Shown piece after piece: positions 1-9,626 of a DNA stretch of 11,892 nucleotides. The position numbers and the translations under genes are program-made. The DNA is from Alistipes sp. (lineage in GTDB: Bacteria; Bacteroidota; Bacteroidia; Bacteroidales; Rikenellaceae), in assembly GCA_017934845.1 (NCBI GenBank), contig JAGBIR010000055.1:1-11892 (forward strand), in the 5' to 3' direction. A model generated the notes under the pieces. That model saw only the letters and a program-made list of their open reading frames with translations, made no database searches and was not told the origin of the DNA. Each line of letters starts with the position of its first letter. The stretch's first letter is position 1.

Positions 1-28
1 CAAGGCCAAGATCTTTGTAAGATACCAT
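1..28 (-). CDS. Class II fructose-bisphosphate aldolase, first nine codons only (partial)
   Basis: Reading leftward from an ATG at 28-26, the nine visible codons give MVSYKDLGL before the window ends. From memory, Bacteroidales class II fructose-1,6-bisphosphate aldolases begin almost identically (MVNYKDLGL and close variants). That enzyme cleaves fructose-1,6-bisphosphate into dihydroxyacetone phosphate and glyceraldehyde-3-phosphate in cytoplasmic glycolysis. Supporting context is a good Bacteroidetes-type promoter about 100 bases upstream and an A/T-rich stretch just before the ATG. Only nine residues are available, so the identification rests on N-terminal resemblance and the gene could be something else. 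No catalytic residue is visible. Confidence 0.55.
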
Positions 29-131
29 AATTTTGTTTTTATTATGAAGTTAATGAATAAATTTCACTCTCTTTTCTCGTGCAAAACACCTCTTTACGCC
101 AAGCATTTGGCTCTATCGGCCGTTTGCGGCA

Positions 132-163
132 CAAATATACAAAATAATTGGGTCTTTAGGAAA
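132..163 (-). promoter_or_regulatory. Bacteroidetes-type promoter for the left-edge (aldolase-like) gene
   Basis: On the minus strand, TATATTTG (139-132) matches the Bacteroidetes -7 consensus TAnnTTTG exactly. TTTC (163-160), one mismatch from the -33 element TTTG, lies exactly 20 bases upstream of it. Transcription would start near 125, giving a leader of about 95 bases before the ATG at 28. That leader contains a short hairpin (GCCAA at 98-102, TTGGC at 107-111) of unknown relevance. Confidence 0.55.
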
Positions 164-411
164 TTTTATGCCGAAGATAATATATTAAAATGAAATATTT
201 TTTCTTAGTCGTGGTCGAACGCTCTCGCTGGCGTTCTTTTGCGTGGTAATAAAGTCATCGCGTGGAGCAAAAAAATCATTAGCCGAAGTGCGATTTCGAT
301 TAAAAAAGAGTATTTTTGTATTAGGGAGATTGTTTTGCCGTTTGCTGCGAGTGGCGATATGTGAGACGATACCCGCTTTTATTTAGCTAAAACTAACTTA
401 AATTAAACAAT
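164..411. other. Intergenic region without a convincing gene; leader of the rhamnosidase gene
   Basis: No credible gene was found. A 19-codon ORF (190-249, +) starts with ATG, and an overlapping frame stays open from 189 to 386 but has no ATG start; neither resembles a protein family I know. A hairpin lies at 217-236 (GAACGC, 8-base loop, GCGTTC) and is followed by TTTT. On the plus strand TATTTTTG (311-318) matches the TAnnTTTG -7 box and could start the GH78 transcript with a leader of about 90 bases, but there is no TTTG at the right distance upstream, so this promoter call is weak. The bases just before the ATG at 412 are A/T-rich without a Shine-Dalgarno site, as is normal in this phylum. 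Confidence 0.5.
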
Positions 412-3093
412 ATGAGAAGATTATTGTTGTTTGCAATGCTGTTTTTTGCAATTCCGGCCATTGCTCAAGTGAGCCTTACCGACCTTAAGGTCAACCACTT
501 GTCGGCACCCGAAGGTTTGGCGGATCGAACACCTACGTTCAGCTGGATTTTGAAGAGTGATGCTCGTGGCGTGATGCAGACGGCCTACGAGGTTGCTGTA
601 TATAAGGGAGGTAAATGTATGTGGTCGTCGGGCAAAGTGCTGTCGGATAACTCGATAACTGTTCCCTACGAGGGCCCCGAGTTGCAGTCGGGTACGCGCT
701 ATGTGTGGCGAGTCAGAGTGTGGGACAACAAGGGCAAGGTGTCGAAGTGGATGAGCAGTTCGTGGCTTACGGGCCTCTTCTCTTTGGAGGATTGGAAAGC
801 AAAATGGATCGAGCCGGAGTTGCAGGACGACCGTTCGCCCATTATGCGTAAGGAGTTTGCGGTAAACAAGAGTATAGCCTCGGCTGTTTTGCACGTTACG
901 GCACATGGACTGTATGAGGCATCGATAAACGGCAAGAAGGTTGGCGATGCACACCTAACACCCGGCTGGACTGCTTATAACAAGCGTCTGCAATATCAGT
1001 CATACGATGTAACCTCAATGCTTGCGAAGGGTGCAAATGCCGTAGGATTGGAGTTGGGCTATGGCTGGTATCATAGCCGAATGTGTTTCCATGATCGCGC
1101 AAATCGTTATATGTACAACATCCATCAGGTGGGTGCTATTGCTCAGATTGACATTACCTATACCGATGGCACGAAGGAGTCAATCACAACCGATAAGTCG
1201 TGGAAGGCCTCTACGGGCGAGATTCTTCATTCGACAATCTACGATGGCGAGACTATCGATGCCCGCAAGGCACAGCAGGGCTGGAACTGCGTAGGCTTCG
1301 ATGATTCGGCTTGGCAAAATGTAAACGAGGCGTCGTACTCGCTGGGCGAACTTACCGCTACGGAGTCGGAGCCGGTTGTTACGCGAGAGAGGGTTAAGCC
1401 TGTGAAGTTTTTCATCACTCCTGCGGGCGAGAAGGTGCTGGACTTCGGTCAGAATCTTGTAGGCCGCGAGGTCGTAAAGGTAAATGGCAAAGAGGGACAG
1501 GAGATTGTTATCTCGCATGCCGAGGTTTTGGACGAGAAGGGTAATTTCTATACTACAAATCTCCGCACCGCCAAGGCTCAAACGCGCTACACTTGCCGCG
1601 AGGGCGAGCAGACATTCTCGACAAAGTTTTCGTGGTATGGTTTCCGCTACCTGAAGGTCGAGGGTATTGAGGGCGACCTCAATTTGGACGATTTTGTTGC
1701 CGAGGTTATCTTCTCGGACTACCCCGAAACAGGCAATTTCGAGTCATCAAATGCACTTGTAAATCAGTTGCAGAGCAATATCAAGTGGGGTATGCGTGGC
1801 AACTTTGTCGATGTGCCGACCGACTGCAATCAGCGCGACGAGCGCATGGGCTGGACAGGCGATGCACATGTATTCTTCCGCACCGCTACATTTATGGGCG
1901 ATGTGCAGAACTTCTTTATCAAGTGGCTGAAAGATTTGGCTTTGGATCAGTGGCCGGGAGGCGAGATTACCGACCTTGTGCCTTGTATCCCCGGTTGGAT
2001 GGGTGCAGGTCGTACGGGTTGGGCCGATGCGGGCGTTACTATCCCGTGGCAGCACTATATGGCCTATGGCGATAAGCGCGTGCTGGAGAATCAGTACGAG
2101 AGTATGAAGCGCTGGATTGACTTTATGTTCCGCAACTGCCAGGACTATCTATGGTCGTCGGGCTGGCACTATGGTGATTGGTTAGCATATCAGGCAGAGA
2201 ATGATTTTGGAGGTCGTTCGGCCGTGACCTATCGCCCGCTTATCCAGCAGTGTTTTATGGTACACTCTGCCGAGCAGTTTGTCGAGGCGGCGAAGGTGCT
2301 GGGTAAGACGCGCGTTGCGGAACGATATGCGGCAACCATCGAGAAGTGCAAAAAGGCCTTCTGCGAGGCATACCTCACACCACGCGGACACCTCGTATCA
2401 TCGACCCAGGCGGCCTATGTGCTTGCGTTGGAGTTTGATATGGTTCCCGATGAGGTGCGCCCAACGATTGCAGCACGCTTGGCGGAGAATGTTCGCGAGT
2501 ATGGCCACCTTACAACCGGTTTCCTGGGTACGCCTTACTTGTGCCACGCGTTGAGCAATAACGGCTACACCGAGCTGGCATACCGCATCCTGCTGCACGA
2601 GGGCTATCCCGGCTGGTTGTATTCGGTTAAGATGGGCGGAACTACGATTTGGGAGCTGTGGGACTCTATGAAGTCCGACCGCACTATCCCCGATACGGGT
2701 ATGAACTCGTTCAACCACTACTCGAAGGGTGCCGTTGGCGATTGGCTCTATCGTGAGGCTGTCGGCTTGAAGGAGATTACGGCTGGTTACAAGAGCTTTA
2801 TGGTGCGCCCCAACCCGGGTGGCGGCTTTAAGTATATGGGTGCCGACAAGGTTACGCCTTATGGTCGCGCTGCGGCGAAGTGGTACGACGAGCCGGGTAA
2901 GTTCACTCTGGAGGTCGAGGTACCAGCCAACTCAACTGCCGAGATTTATGTTCCCTCGCCTTCGGTTGATGCCGTAACGGTTGATGGTGTGGCGGTTGCA
3001 TCGGTTGCCGATGTTAAGGTTATCGGCAAGGACGGCCCTTACGCAAAATTCGTTGTCGGCTCGGGAAAGTATAAGTTCGTCGCCAACAGGTAA
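412..3093 (+). CDS. Secreted GH78 alpha-L-rhamnosidase
   Basis: This enzyme removes terminal alpha-L-rhamnose from plant glycans such as rhamnogalacturonan side chains or flavonoid rhamnosides, by an inverting mechanism. The 893-residue protein begins with a signal peptide (basic MRR, hydrophobic core, probable cut after AIA at about residue 18). No lipobox cysteine is seen, so it is probably periplasmic. An Ig/fibronectin-like domain (about 20-125) is followed by rhamnosidase N-domains (about 150-430), the (alpha/alpha)6 catalytic barrel (about 435-785) and a C-terminal beta domain (about 790-870). The GH78 catalytic signature DVPTDCNQRDERMGWTGD covers 467-484; E477 corresponds to the general acid of Streptomyces avermitilis SaRha78A (E636). 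GGTTIWELWD holds E748, the expected general base, and H769 lies 21 residues on, as in SaRha78A (E895/H916). Length is normal and all key residues are present. The exact substrate cannot be told from sequence. Confidence 0.93.
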   Translation: MRRLLLFAMLFFAIPAIAQVSLTDLKVNHLSAPEGLADRTPTFSWILKSDARGVMQTAYEVAVYKGGKCMWSSGKVLSDNSITVPYEGPELQSGTRYVWRVRVWDNKGKVSKWMSSSWLTGLFSLEDWKAKWIEPELQDDRSPIMRKEFAVNKSIASAVLHVTAHGLYEASINGKKVGDAHLTPGWTAYNKRLQYQSYDVTSMLAKGANAVGLELGYGWYHSRMCFHDRANRYMYNIHQVGAIAQIDITYTDGTKESITTDKSWKASTGEILHSTIYDGETIDARKAQQGWNCVGFDDSAWQNVNEASYSLGELTATESEPVVTRERVKPVKFFITPAGEKVLDFGQNLVGREVVKVNGKEGQEIVISHAEVLDEKGNFYTTNLRTAKAQTRYTCREGEQTFSTKFSWYGFRYLKVEGIEGDLNLDDFVAEVIFSDYPETGNFESSNALVNQLQSNIKWGMRGNFVDVPTDCNQRDERMGWTGDAHVFFRTATFMGDVQNFFIKWLKDLALDQWPGGEITDLVPCIPGWMGAGRTGWADAGVTIPWQHYMAYGDKRVLENQYESMKRWIDFMFRNCQDYLWSSGWHYGDWLAYQAENDFGGRSAVTYRPLIQQCFMVHSAEQFVEAAKVLGKTRVAERYAATIEKCKKAFCEAYLTPRGHLVSSTQAAYVLALEFDMVPDEVRPTIAARLAENVREYGHLTTGFLGTPYLCHALSNNGYTELAYRILLHEGYPGWLYSVKMGGTTIWELWDSMKSDRTIPDTGMNSFNHYSKGAVGDWLYREAVGLKEITAGYKSFMVRPNPGGGFKYMGADKVTPYGRAAAKWYDEPGKFTLEVEVPANSTAEIYVPSPSVDAVTVDGVAVASVADVKVIGKDGPYAKFVVGSGKYKFVANR

Positions 3094-3156
3094 AGCGTCA
3101 TACCACATTTTCGCACGATAAGAGGGCGTGTGATATGGAATGACGAAATACATAAT

Positions 3157-3198
3157 AGTAACGCGGGTAGTAAAATCACTACCCGCGTTACTGTTTTT
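3157..3198 (+). terminator. Intrinsic terminator between convergent GH78 and GH2 genes
   Basis: A perfect 15-bp inverted repeat (AGTAACGCGGGTAGT at 3157-3171, its complement at 3178-3192) with a 6-base loop is followed by GTTTTT on the plus strand, a classic rho-independent terminator for the rhamnosidase gene. The same hairpin lies 22 bases beyond the beta-galactosidase stop codon on the other strand, where the following bases are only moderately T-rich. It may act in both directions, with stronger support for the plus strand. Confidence 0.85.
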
Positions 3199-3214
3199 CT
3201 ATGTGAATACTCCG

Positions 3215-6343
<3,129 letters not shown>

Positions 6344-6369
6344 TTATTCTTCATCAGGTAATATATATA

Positions 6370-6401
6370 CAAATATACTAATTCTTCCGGTTTCGGGCAA
6401 A
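6370..6401 (-). promoter_or_regulatory. Bacteroidetes-type promoter for the beta-galactosidase gene
   Basis: On the minus strand, TTTG (6401-6398), a 20-base spacer and TATATTTG (6377-6370) match both elements of the Bacteroidetes vegetative promoter exactly. Transcription would begin near 6363, about 35 bases before the ATG at 6328. It lies just downstream of the terminator of the preceding gene, so the beta-galactosidase is probably an independent unit. Confidence 0.75.
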
Positions 6402-6405
6402 TCCT

Positions 6406-6443
6406 TAAAAAGAAAACAGGCCGCTCATTCTCGAGCGGCCTGT
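6406..6443 (-). terminator. Intrinsic terminator after the UPF0324 transporter gene
   Basis: Read on the minus strand, ACAGGCCGCTC (6443-6433) and its complement (6426-6416) form a perfect, GC-rich 11-bp stem with a 6-base loop. It is followed directly by a T-rich tract (TTTTCTTTTT, about 6415-6406). The hairpin begins 26 bases past the stop codon at 6470 and separates this gene from the beta-galactosidase promoter. Confidence 0.88.
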
Positions 6444-6469
6444 ATGGAGAGTTGTTCGATATAGCTCTT

Positions 6470-7708
6470 TTAAGCAAACATAGGCTTAATTACTCCGAAG
6501 AGCATATATGCTACAACCAATGTTACAATAATATTGAATCCCTGAGCAGTAAGGAATGCCCACAAGGTTTTGCGGTTCTCCTTCGAGAAGATATCGGCGA
6601 AGCGGGTCTCCAAACCTACACAGATAAAGGCTATGCTGAACAGAGCATTTGTAAAGCCCTTAGTAATCTTACCAATCGCCTTTGCATCGGGAGTCTCGAA
6701 GCAGAAACTGAATACCAAAGATGCTACGATAAAACCAACAACAAACTTGGGGAAACGATCCCATATAACGCCGATTGTAGGCTTATCCTCCTTGTGCTCA
6801 CCACGATATGACCACATGAGTGAAATGGCAAAAGCGGCAACGCCGAGCAATACATTTTGTGATGACTTAACGATAATAGCGGTCTGCGCAGCAACATCAC
6901 CAAGCAGTGTACCCGAAGCAGCAACAGCACCGGTAGTATCGATTGTACCGCCCAACCAAGCACCGGCAACCTCCTCGGGCAAACCGAGCCACTTGGCAAT
7001 AAACGGCATAAGATACATCATAGGAATAGCACATACCAAAACCAAAGAGATGATATATGAGAGTTTCTTGTTGTCGCCCTTGATTACACCGCAAGTTGCA
7101 ATAGCAGCCGATACACCGCAGATAGATACCGAACTTGCCAACATTGTAGCTGTTTCATCATCTACACCGCGCTTGCGAGAGAACCAAAACGCGAAATACC
7201 ATACGGCAAATACCACTACAAGAGCCTGTGCCAAGCCAAATACGCCCGATTTCATAACCTCGCCGAAGAGGATTGTAGAACCAAGACAAACGATACCGAT
7301 TTTGATGTAGAACTCGCTCTGGATTGCGGGCTTCAACCACTCCGGTACGCGGAATACGTTACTGATGATAAGACCGAAAATTACAGAGAAGAATACCGGC
7401 TCAAGGCCCCAAGTTTTAATAGGTTCGATCTTTGAGATGACCTGCGCAAAGAGTGAAAGCAGGAAGATAACGGCCAAAGAGATGAAAATACCGCGTAACT
7501 TACGACGCAAAATAATGTTACAAATATATGTCACACCCAATACTGCGACAAACATTCCCGCCGCCTTCATCCATGACTCCTGTGAGAGCAGATCCTTAGG
7601 CATAGAGGGCATAAAATCAGGGAAAATTGCCGCCAATGCTAAAATAAGCGCACCAGCATAGACGATAACCCAGTCTTCGTTTTTGAACGTTGCTAAAAGT
7701 TTTTTCAT
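6470..7708 (-). CDS. UPF0324 / YeiH family membrane protein (putative sulfate exporter family)
   Basis: This 412-residue inner-membrane protein has about eleven hydrophobic segments, beginning at about residues 15-31, 47-67, 73-91, 100-118 and 129-149. The conserved centre of the family is recognisable: ICLGSTILFGE-like (VCLGSTILFGEV), ASSVSICGVSAAIA, and GAWLGGTIDTTGAVAASG followed by KSSQNVLLG. The family (Cons_hypoth698, UPF0324) includes E. coli YeiH and is often labelled a putative sulfate exporter; the substrate has not been shown for this branch and should be treated as unknown. It is longer than E. coli YeiH (about 350 residues) because of an extended N-terminal membrane portion. The start is supported by the positively charged MKKLLATFKNED before the first segment. 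It has its own terminator downstream, and XerD upstream also ends in one, so it is probably monocistronic. Confidence 0.85.
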   Translation of the reverse strand: MKKLLATFKNEDWVIVYAGALILALAAIFPDFMPSMPKDLLSQESWMKAAGMFVAVLGVTYICNIILRRKLRGIFISLAVIFLLSLFAQVISKIEPIKTWGLEPVFFSVIFGLIISNVFRVPEWLKPAIQSEFYIKIGIVCLGSTILFGEVMKSGVFGLAQALVVVFAVWYFAFWFSRKRGVDDETATMLASSVSICGVSAAIATCGVIKGDNKKLSYIISLVLVCAIPMMYLMPFIAKWLGLPEEVAGAWLGGTIDTTGAVAASGTLLGDVAAQTAIIVKSSQNVLLGVAAFAISLMWSYRGEHKEDKPTIGVIWDRFPKFVVGFIVASLVFSFCFETPDAKAIGKITKGFTNALFSIAFICVGLETRFADIFSKENRKTLWAFLTAQGFNIIVTLVVAYMLFGVIKPMFA

Positions 7709-7730
7709 TATTTAATTGATTATATGTTGT

Positions 7731-7768
7731 TACATACCCATAATATGTACTAATACGTTGCAAAGTTG
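7731..7768 (-). promoter_or_regulatory. Possible promoter and small palindrome upstream of the UPF0324 gene
   Basis: On the minus strand CAACTTTG (7768-7761) differs by one base from the -7 consensus TAnnTTTG, but no good TTTG lies at the expected distance. Just downstream, TACATA (7731-7736) and TATGTA (7744-7749) form a 6-bp inverted repeat with a 7-base gap, which could be an operator or simply chance in A/T-rich DNA. The leader would be about 45 bases. Confidence 0.25.
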
Positions 7769-7804
7769 ATAAAAATAGTCCAAATCACGATAAGTATTTA
7801 TGCG

Positions 7805-7838
7805 TATAAAAGCAATCCCGAAGTTGTTACTCCGGGAT
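7805..7838 (-). terminator. Intrinsic terminator overlapping the xerD stop codon
   Basis: On the minus strand ATCCCGGAGT (7838-7829) pairs with ACTTCGGGAT (7824-7815), giving a 10-bp stem with one G-U pair and a 4-base AACA loop. It is followed by TGCTTTTATA. The left arm is the last three sense codons of xerD plus the T of its TAA stop, and the other two stop bases lie in the loop. The T-tract is short (four), so strength is uncertain. Confidence 0.6.
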
Positions 7839-8729
7839 ATGCATATGATTTTCGACTGTATTGCGTAGGTGCGTGGTGTCGAGATGGGTGTAAATTTCGG
7901 TCGTCAGTATGTTTTCGTGCCCCAAAAGTTCTTGCACTTGGCGAATGTCGGCACCACCCTCCAGCAGATGTGTAGCAAAGGAGTGTCGCAGCGTGTGCGG
8001 ACTGATCTTCTTGTCGATGCCGGCGCGTGCTGCGGCTTGACGAATGATAGTGAAAATCATTACTCGCGTCAGCTTCTGGCCTCGGTTGTTAAGGAATAGG
8101 ATATCTTTGTTGTGCTTGTTCTGATTTCTCGACTCCAAATATAGCTGCACGCGGTCGCGTGCTATGCTGTTGACGGGCACCATACGCTGCTTGTCGCCTT
8201 TTCCCGTGACGCGGATGTAGCCCTCGCCAAAGAATAAATCTTTTATTTGCAGGTCGCATAATTCGCTTACTCGCAAGCCGCACGAGTAGAGCATTTCGAG
8301 TATGGCCTTGTCGCGCAGACCTTTGGTTGTCGAGCCATCTATGATGTTGATTAATAGGTCAATCTCCGCGGTCGAGAGGGTGTCGGGAAGCGTGCGACTC
8401 GGCTTGGGTGCCGAGATAAGTTCGGCAGGCGAAACCTCTATCTTCTCCTCCAAAAGCAGATAGTTGAAAAAACTCTTCACGCCACTCAATGCGCGGGCCT
8501 GCGAACTCTTTTGGCGTTTGCCCTCGTAGAGCCAATCCATAAAACGCTCAACCATGGTGCGCTCGACTTTGCGTGGCTCGACATCGTAGCGATGCAGAAT
8601 GAAGTGGGCAAACTGCTCCAAATCGCGCATGTATGACTCTACGGTGTTGGCTGCAAGGTGCTTTTCAAGGCGCATATAAACCCTGTATCGCTTTGCCGTA
8701 TCCTCCCATTTCCTTTTGTTATCTGCCAT
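7827..8729 (-). CDS. xerD: Site-specific tyrosine recombinase XerD
   Basis: XerD and its partner XerC resolve chromosome dimers at dif during cell division. The 300-residue protein has the usual length and layout: an N-terminal SAM-like core-binding domain (about 10-95) and a C-terminal catalytic domain (about 115-295). All catalytic residues are visible: R153 (CGLRVSE), K177 (TGKGDKQR), H245 and R248 ([18 protein letters not shown]), H271 ([10 protein letters not shown]) and the nucleophile Y280 (IYTHLD). The conserved ending after Y280 and the absence of nearby att-like repeats, phage genes or conjugation genes favour housekeeping XerD over a phage or transposon integrase, although XerC and XerD paralogues in Bacteroidetes are not always easy to separate. 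It diverges from prmA with 61 bases between start codons. Confidence 0.88.
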   Translation of the reverse strand: MADNKRKWEDTAKRYRVYMRLEKHLAANTVESYMRDLEQFAHFILHRYDVEPRKVERTMVERFMDWLYEGKRQKSSQARALSGVKSFFNYLLLEEKIEVSPAELISAPKPSRTLPDTLSTAEIDLLINIIDGSTTKGLRDKAILEMLYSCGLRVSELCDLQIKDLFFGEGYIRVTGKGDKQRMVPVNSIARDRVQLYLESRNQNKHNKDILFLNNRGQKLTRVMIFTIIRQAAARAGIDKKISPHTLRHSFATHLLEGGADIRQVQELLGHENILTTEIYTHLDTTHLRNTVENHMHIPE

Positions 8730-8745
8730 ATTATTGCTAACTTTG
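8715..8745 (+). promoter_or_regulatory. Bacteroidetes-type promoter for prmA and the WbqC-family gene
   Basis: TTTG (8715-8718), a 19-base spacer and TAACTTTG (8738-8745) match the Bacteroidetes vegetative promoter exactly. Transcription would start near 8752, about 40 bases before the prmA ATG. The -33 element lies inside the first codons of the divergent xerD gene. Confidence 0.75.
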
Positions 8746-8765
8746 TGAAAAGTTTGTTACAACAG

Positions 8766-8773
8766 CAAAAGTA
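8766..8773 (-). promoter_or_regulatory. Candidate -7 box for xerD
   Basis: On the minus strand TACTTTTG (8773-8766) fits TAnnTTTG exactly and lies about 36 bases before the xerD ATG. The -33 region, which would fall over the first codons of prmA, has no good TTTG. Support therefore comes from one element and position only. Confidence 0.4.
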
Positions 8774-8790
8774 GAAAAATTTTACATAAT

Positions 8791-9624
8791 ATGGAATATG
8801 TCGAGCTTAAAATAGTCGCCAAAGATGATGAACAGGCCGAGATTCTTACGGCCGAGTTGGCGGATTTTCCCTTCGAGGCGTTCGATGGCGAGGGTGGCGA
8901 GTTAAGGGCCTATATCGTTGCCGACGAGTACGATACTTGCCGCGACGAGATTGGCGCGATGCTCGCTGGATGGGAGGTGGAGTGGTCGGCCGAGAGTGTT
9001 GCCCAGCAAAATTGGAATGCCGAGTGGGAGAGCTCGTTCGAGGCTGTCGATGTCGAGGGTGAGCCTCGTCTGCGTATTCGTGCCGAGCATCATGCGCAGC
9101 CAGAAGAGGGTGTAATCGATGTGGTTATCGCGCCACGAATGTCATTCGGTACGGGCCATCATACGACGACGGCTCTTATGTCGCGTGCCATAGCCGACTC
9201 TGCTCTTCAGGGGTTACGCGGTCTGGATATGGGTTGCGGTACGGGAGTGCTGGCAATAGTTGCAGTAAAGTGCGGAGCCGAGAGTGTGGTGGCGGTCGAT
9301 ATCGACGAGTGGGCTTGCGATAGCTGCCGCGATAGTATTGCGTTAAGTGGCGTTGAGTCGGCAATCGATGTGCGTTGCGGCTCGATGGCGGCTGCCGAGG
9401 GCGAGAAGTTCGATTTTGTGCTGGCAAATATCAATCGTAATATTCTGGTCGATATGATGCCCTCGTTTGCGACTGTATTGCCCTCGGGCGGATTGCTCTA
9501 TATGAGTGGCTTCCTTGTTGAGGATGTGGAGGTTATCAGTGCCTCTGCAGCGGAGCGTGGATTCAATGTCGTGCGCGAGCTTCAGCGTGATGGCTGGGCT
9601 GTTGTAGTGTGTAAAAAGAGTTAA
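8791..9624 (+). CDS. prmA: Ribosomal protein L11 methyltransferase PrmA
   Basis: PrmA transfers methyl groups from S-adenosylmethionine to lysines and the N-terminus of ribosomal protein L11 in the cytoplasm. The 277-residue protein has the two expected parts. An N-terminal L11-recognition domain (about 1-95) ends with the family-typical QQNWNAEWESSFEAV. It is followed by the linker motif PRMSFGTGHHTTTALM (compare FGTGTHPTT in E. coli PrmA). A Rossmann-fold methyltransferase domain then carries the SAM-binding loop LDMGCGTG (145-152), the acidic ribose-binding VDID, and LANINRNIL (211-219), the NIN motif typical of PrmA. Length is slightly below E. coli PrmA (293) and normal for this phylum. 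Two bases separate its stop from the next ATG, so the pair is almost certainly co-transcribed and perhaps translationally coupled. Confidence 0.92.
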   Translation: MEYVELKIVAKDDEQAEILTAELADFPFEAFDGEGGELRAYIVADEYDTCRDEIGAMLAGWEVEWSAESVAQQNWNAEWESSFEAVDVEGEPRLRIRAEHHAQPEEGVIDVVIAPRMSFGTGHHTTTALMSRAIADSALQGLRGLDMGCGTGVLAIVAVKCGAESVVAVDIDEWACDSCRDSIALSGVESAIDVRCGSMAAAEGEKFDFVLANINRNILVDMMPSFATVLPSGGLLYMSGFLVEDVEVISASAAERGFNVVRELQRDGWAVVVCKKS

Positions 9625-9626
9625 TT

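Noticed and set aside
190..249. 19-codon ORF (+) in the left intergenic region
   Set aside because: It is very short, has no promoter or neighbour support, and its second half is the hairpin sequence. Not enough to call a gene.
6570..7310. 246-codon plus-strand open frame
   Set aside because: It is a mirror of the UPF0324 membrane protein gene; its Ser/Thr/Ala/Pro-rich composition is what a complement of a hydrophobic coding sequence yields.
7827..8729. XerD-like protein as evidence of an integrated element
   Set aside because: The sequence has the housekeeping XerD layout and motifs. There are no flanking direct repeats, phage, plasmid or transposon genes, and it sits beside prmA in a normal gene context.
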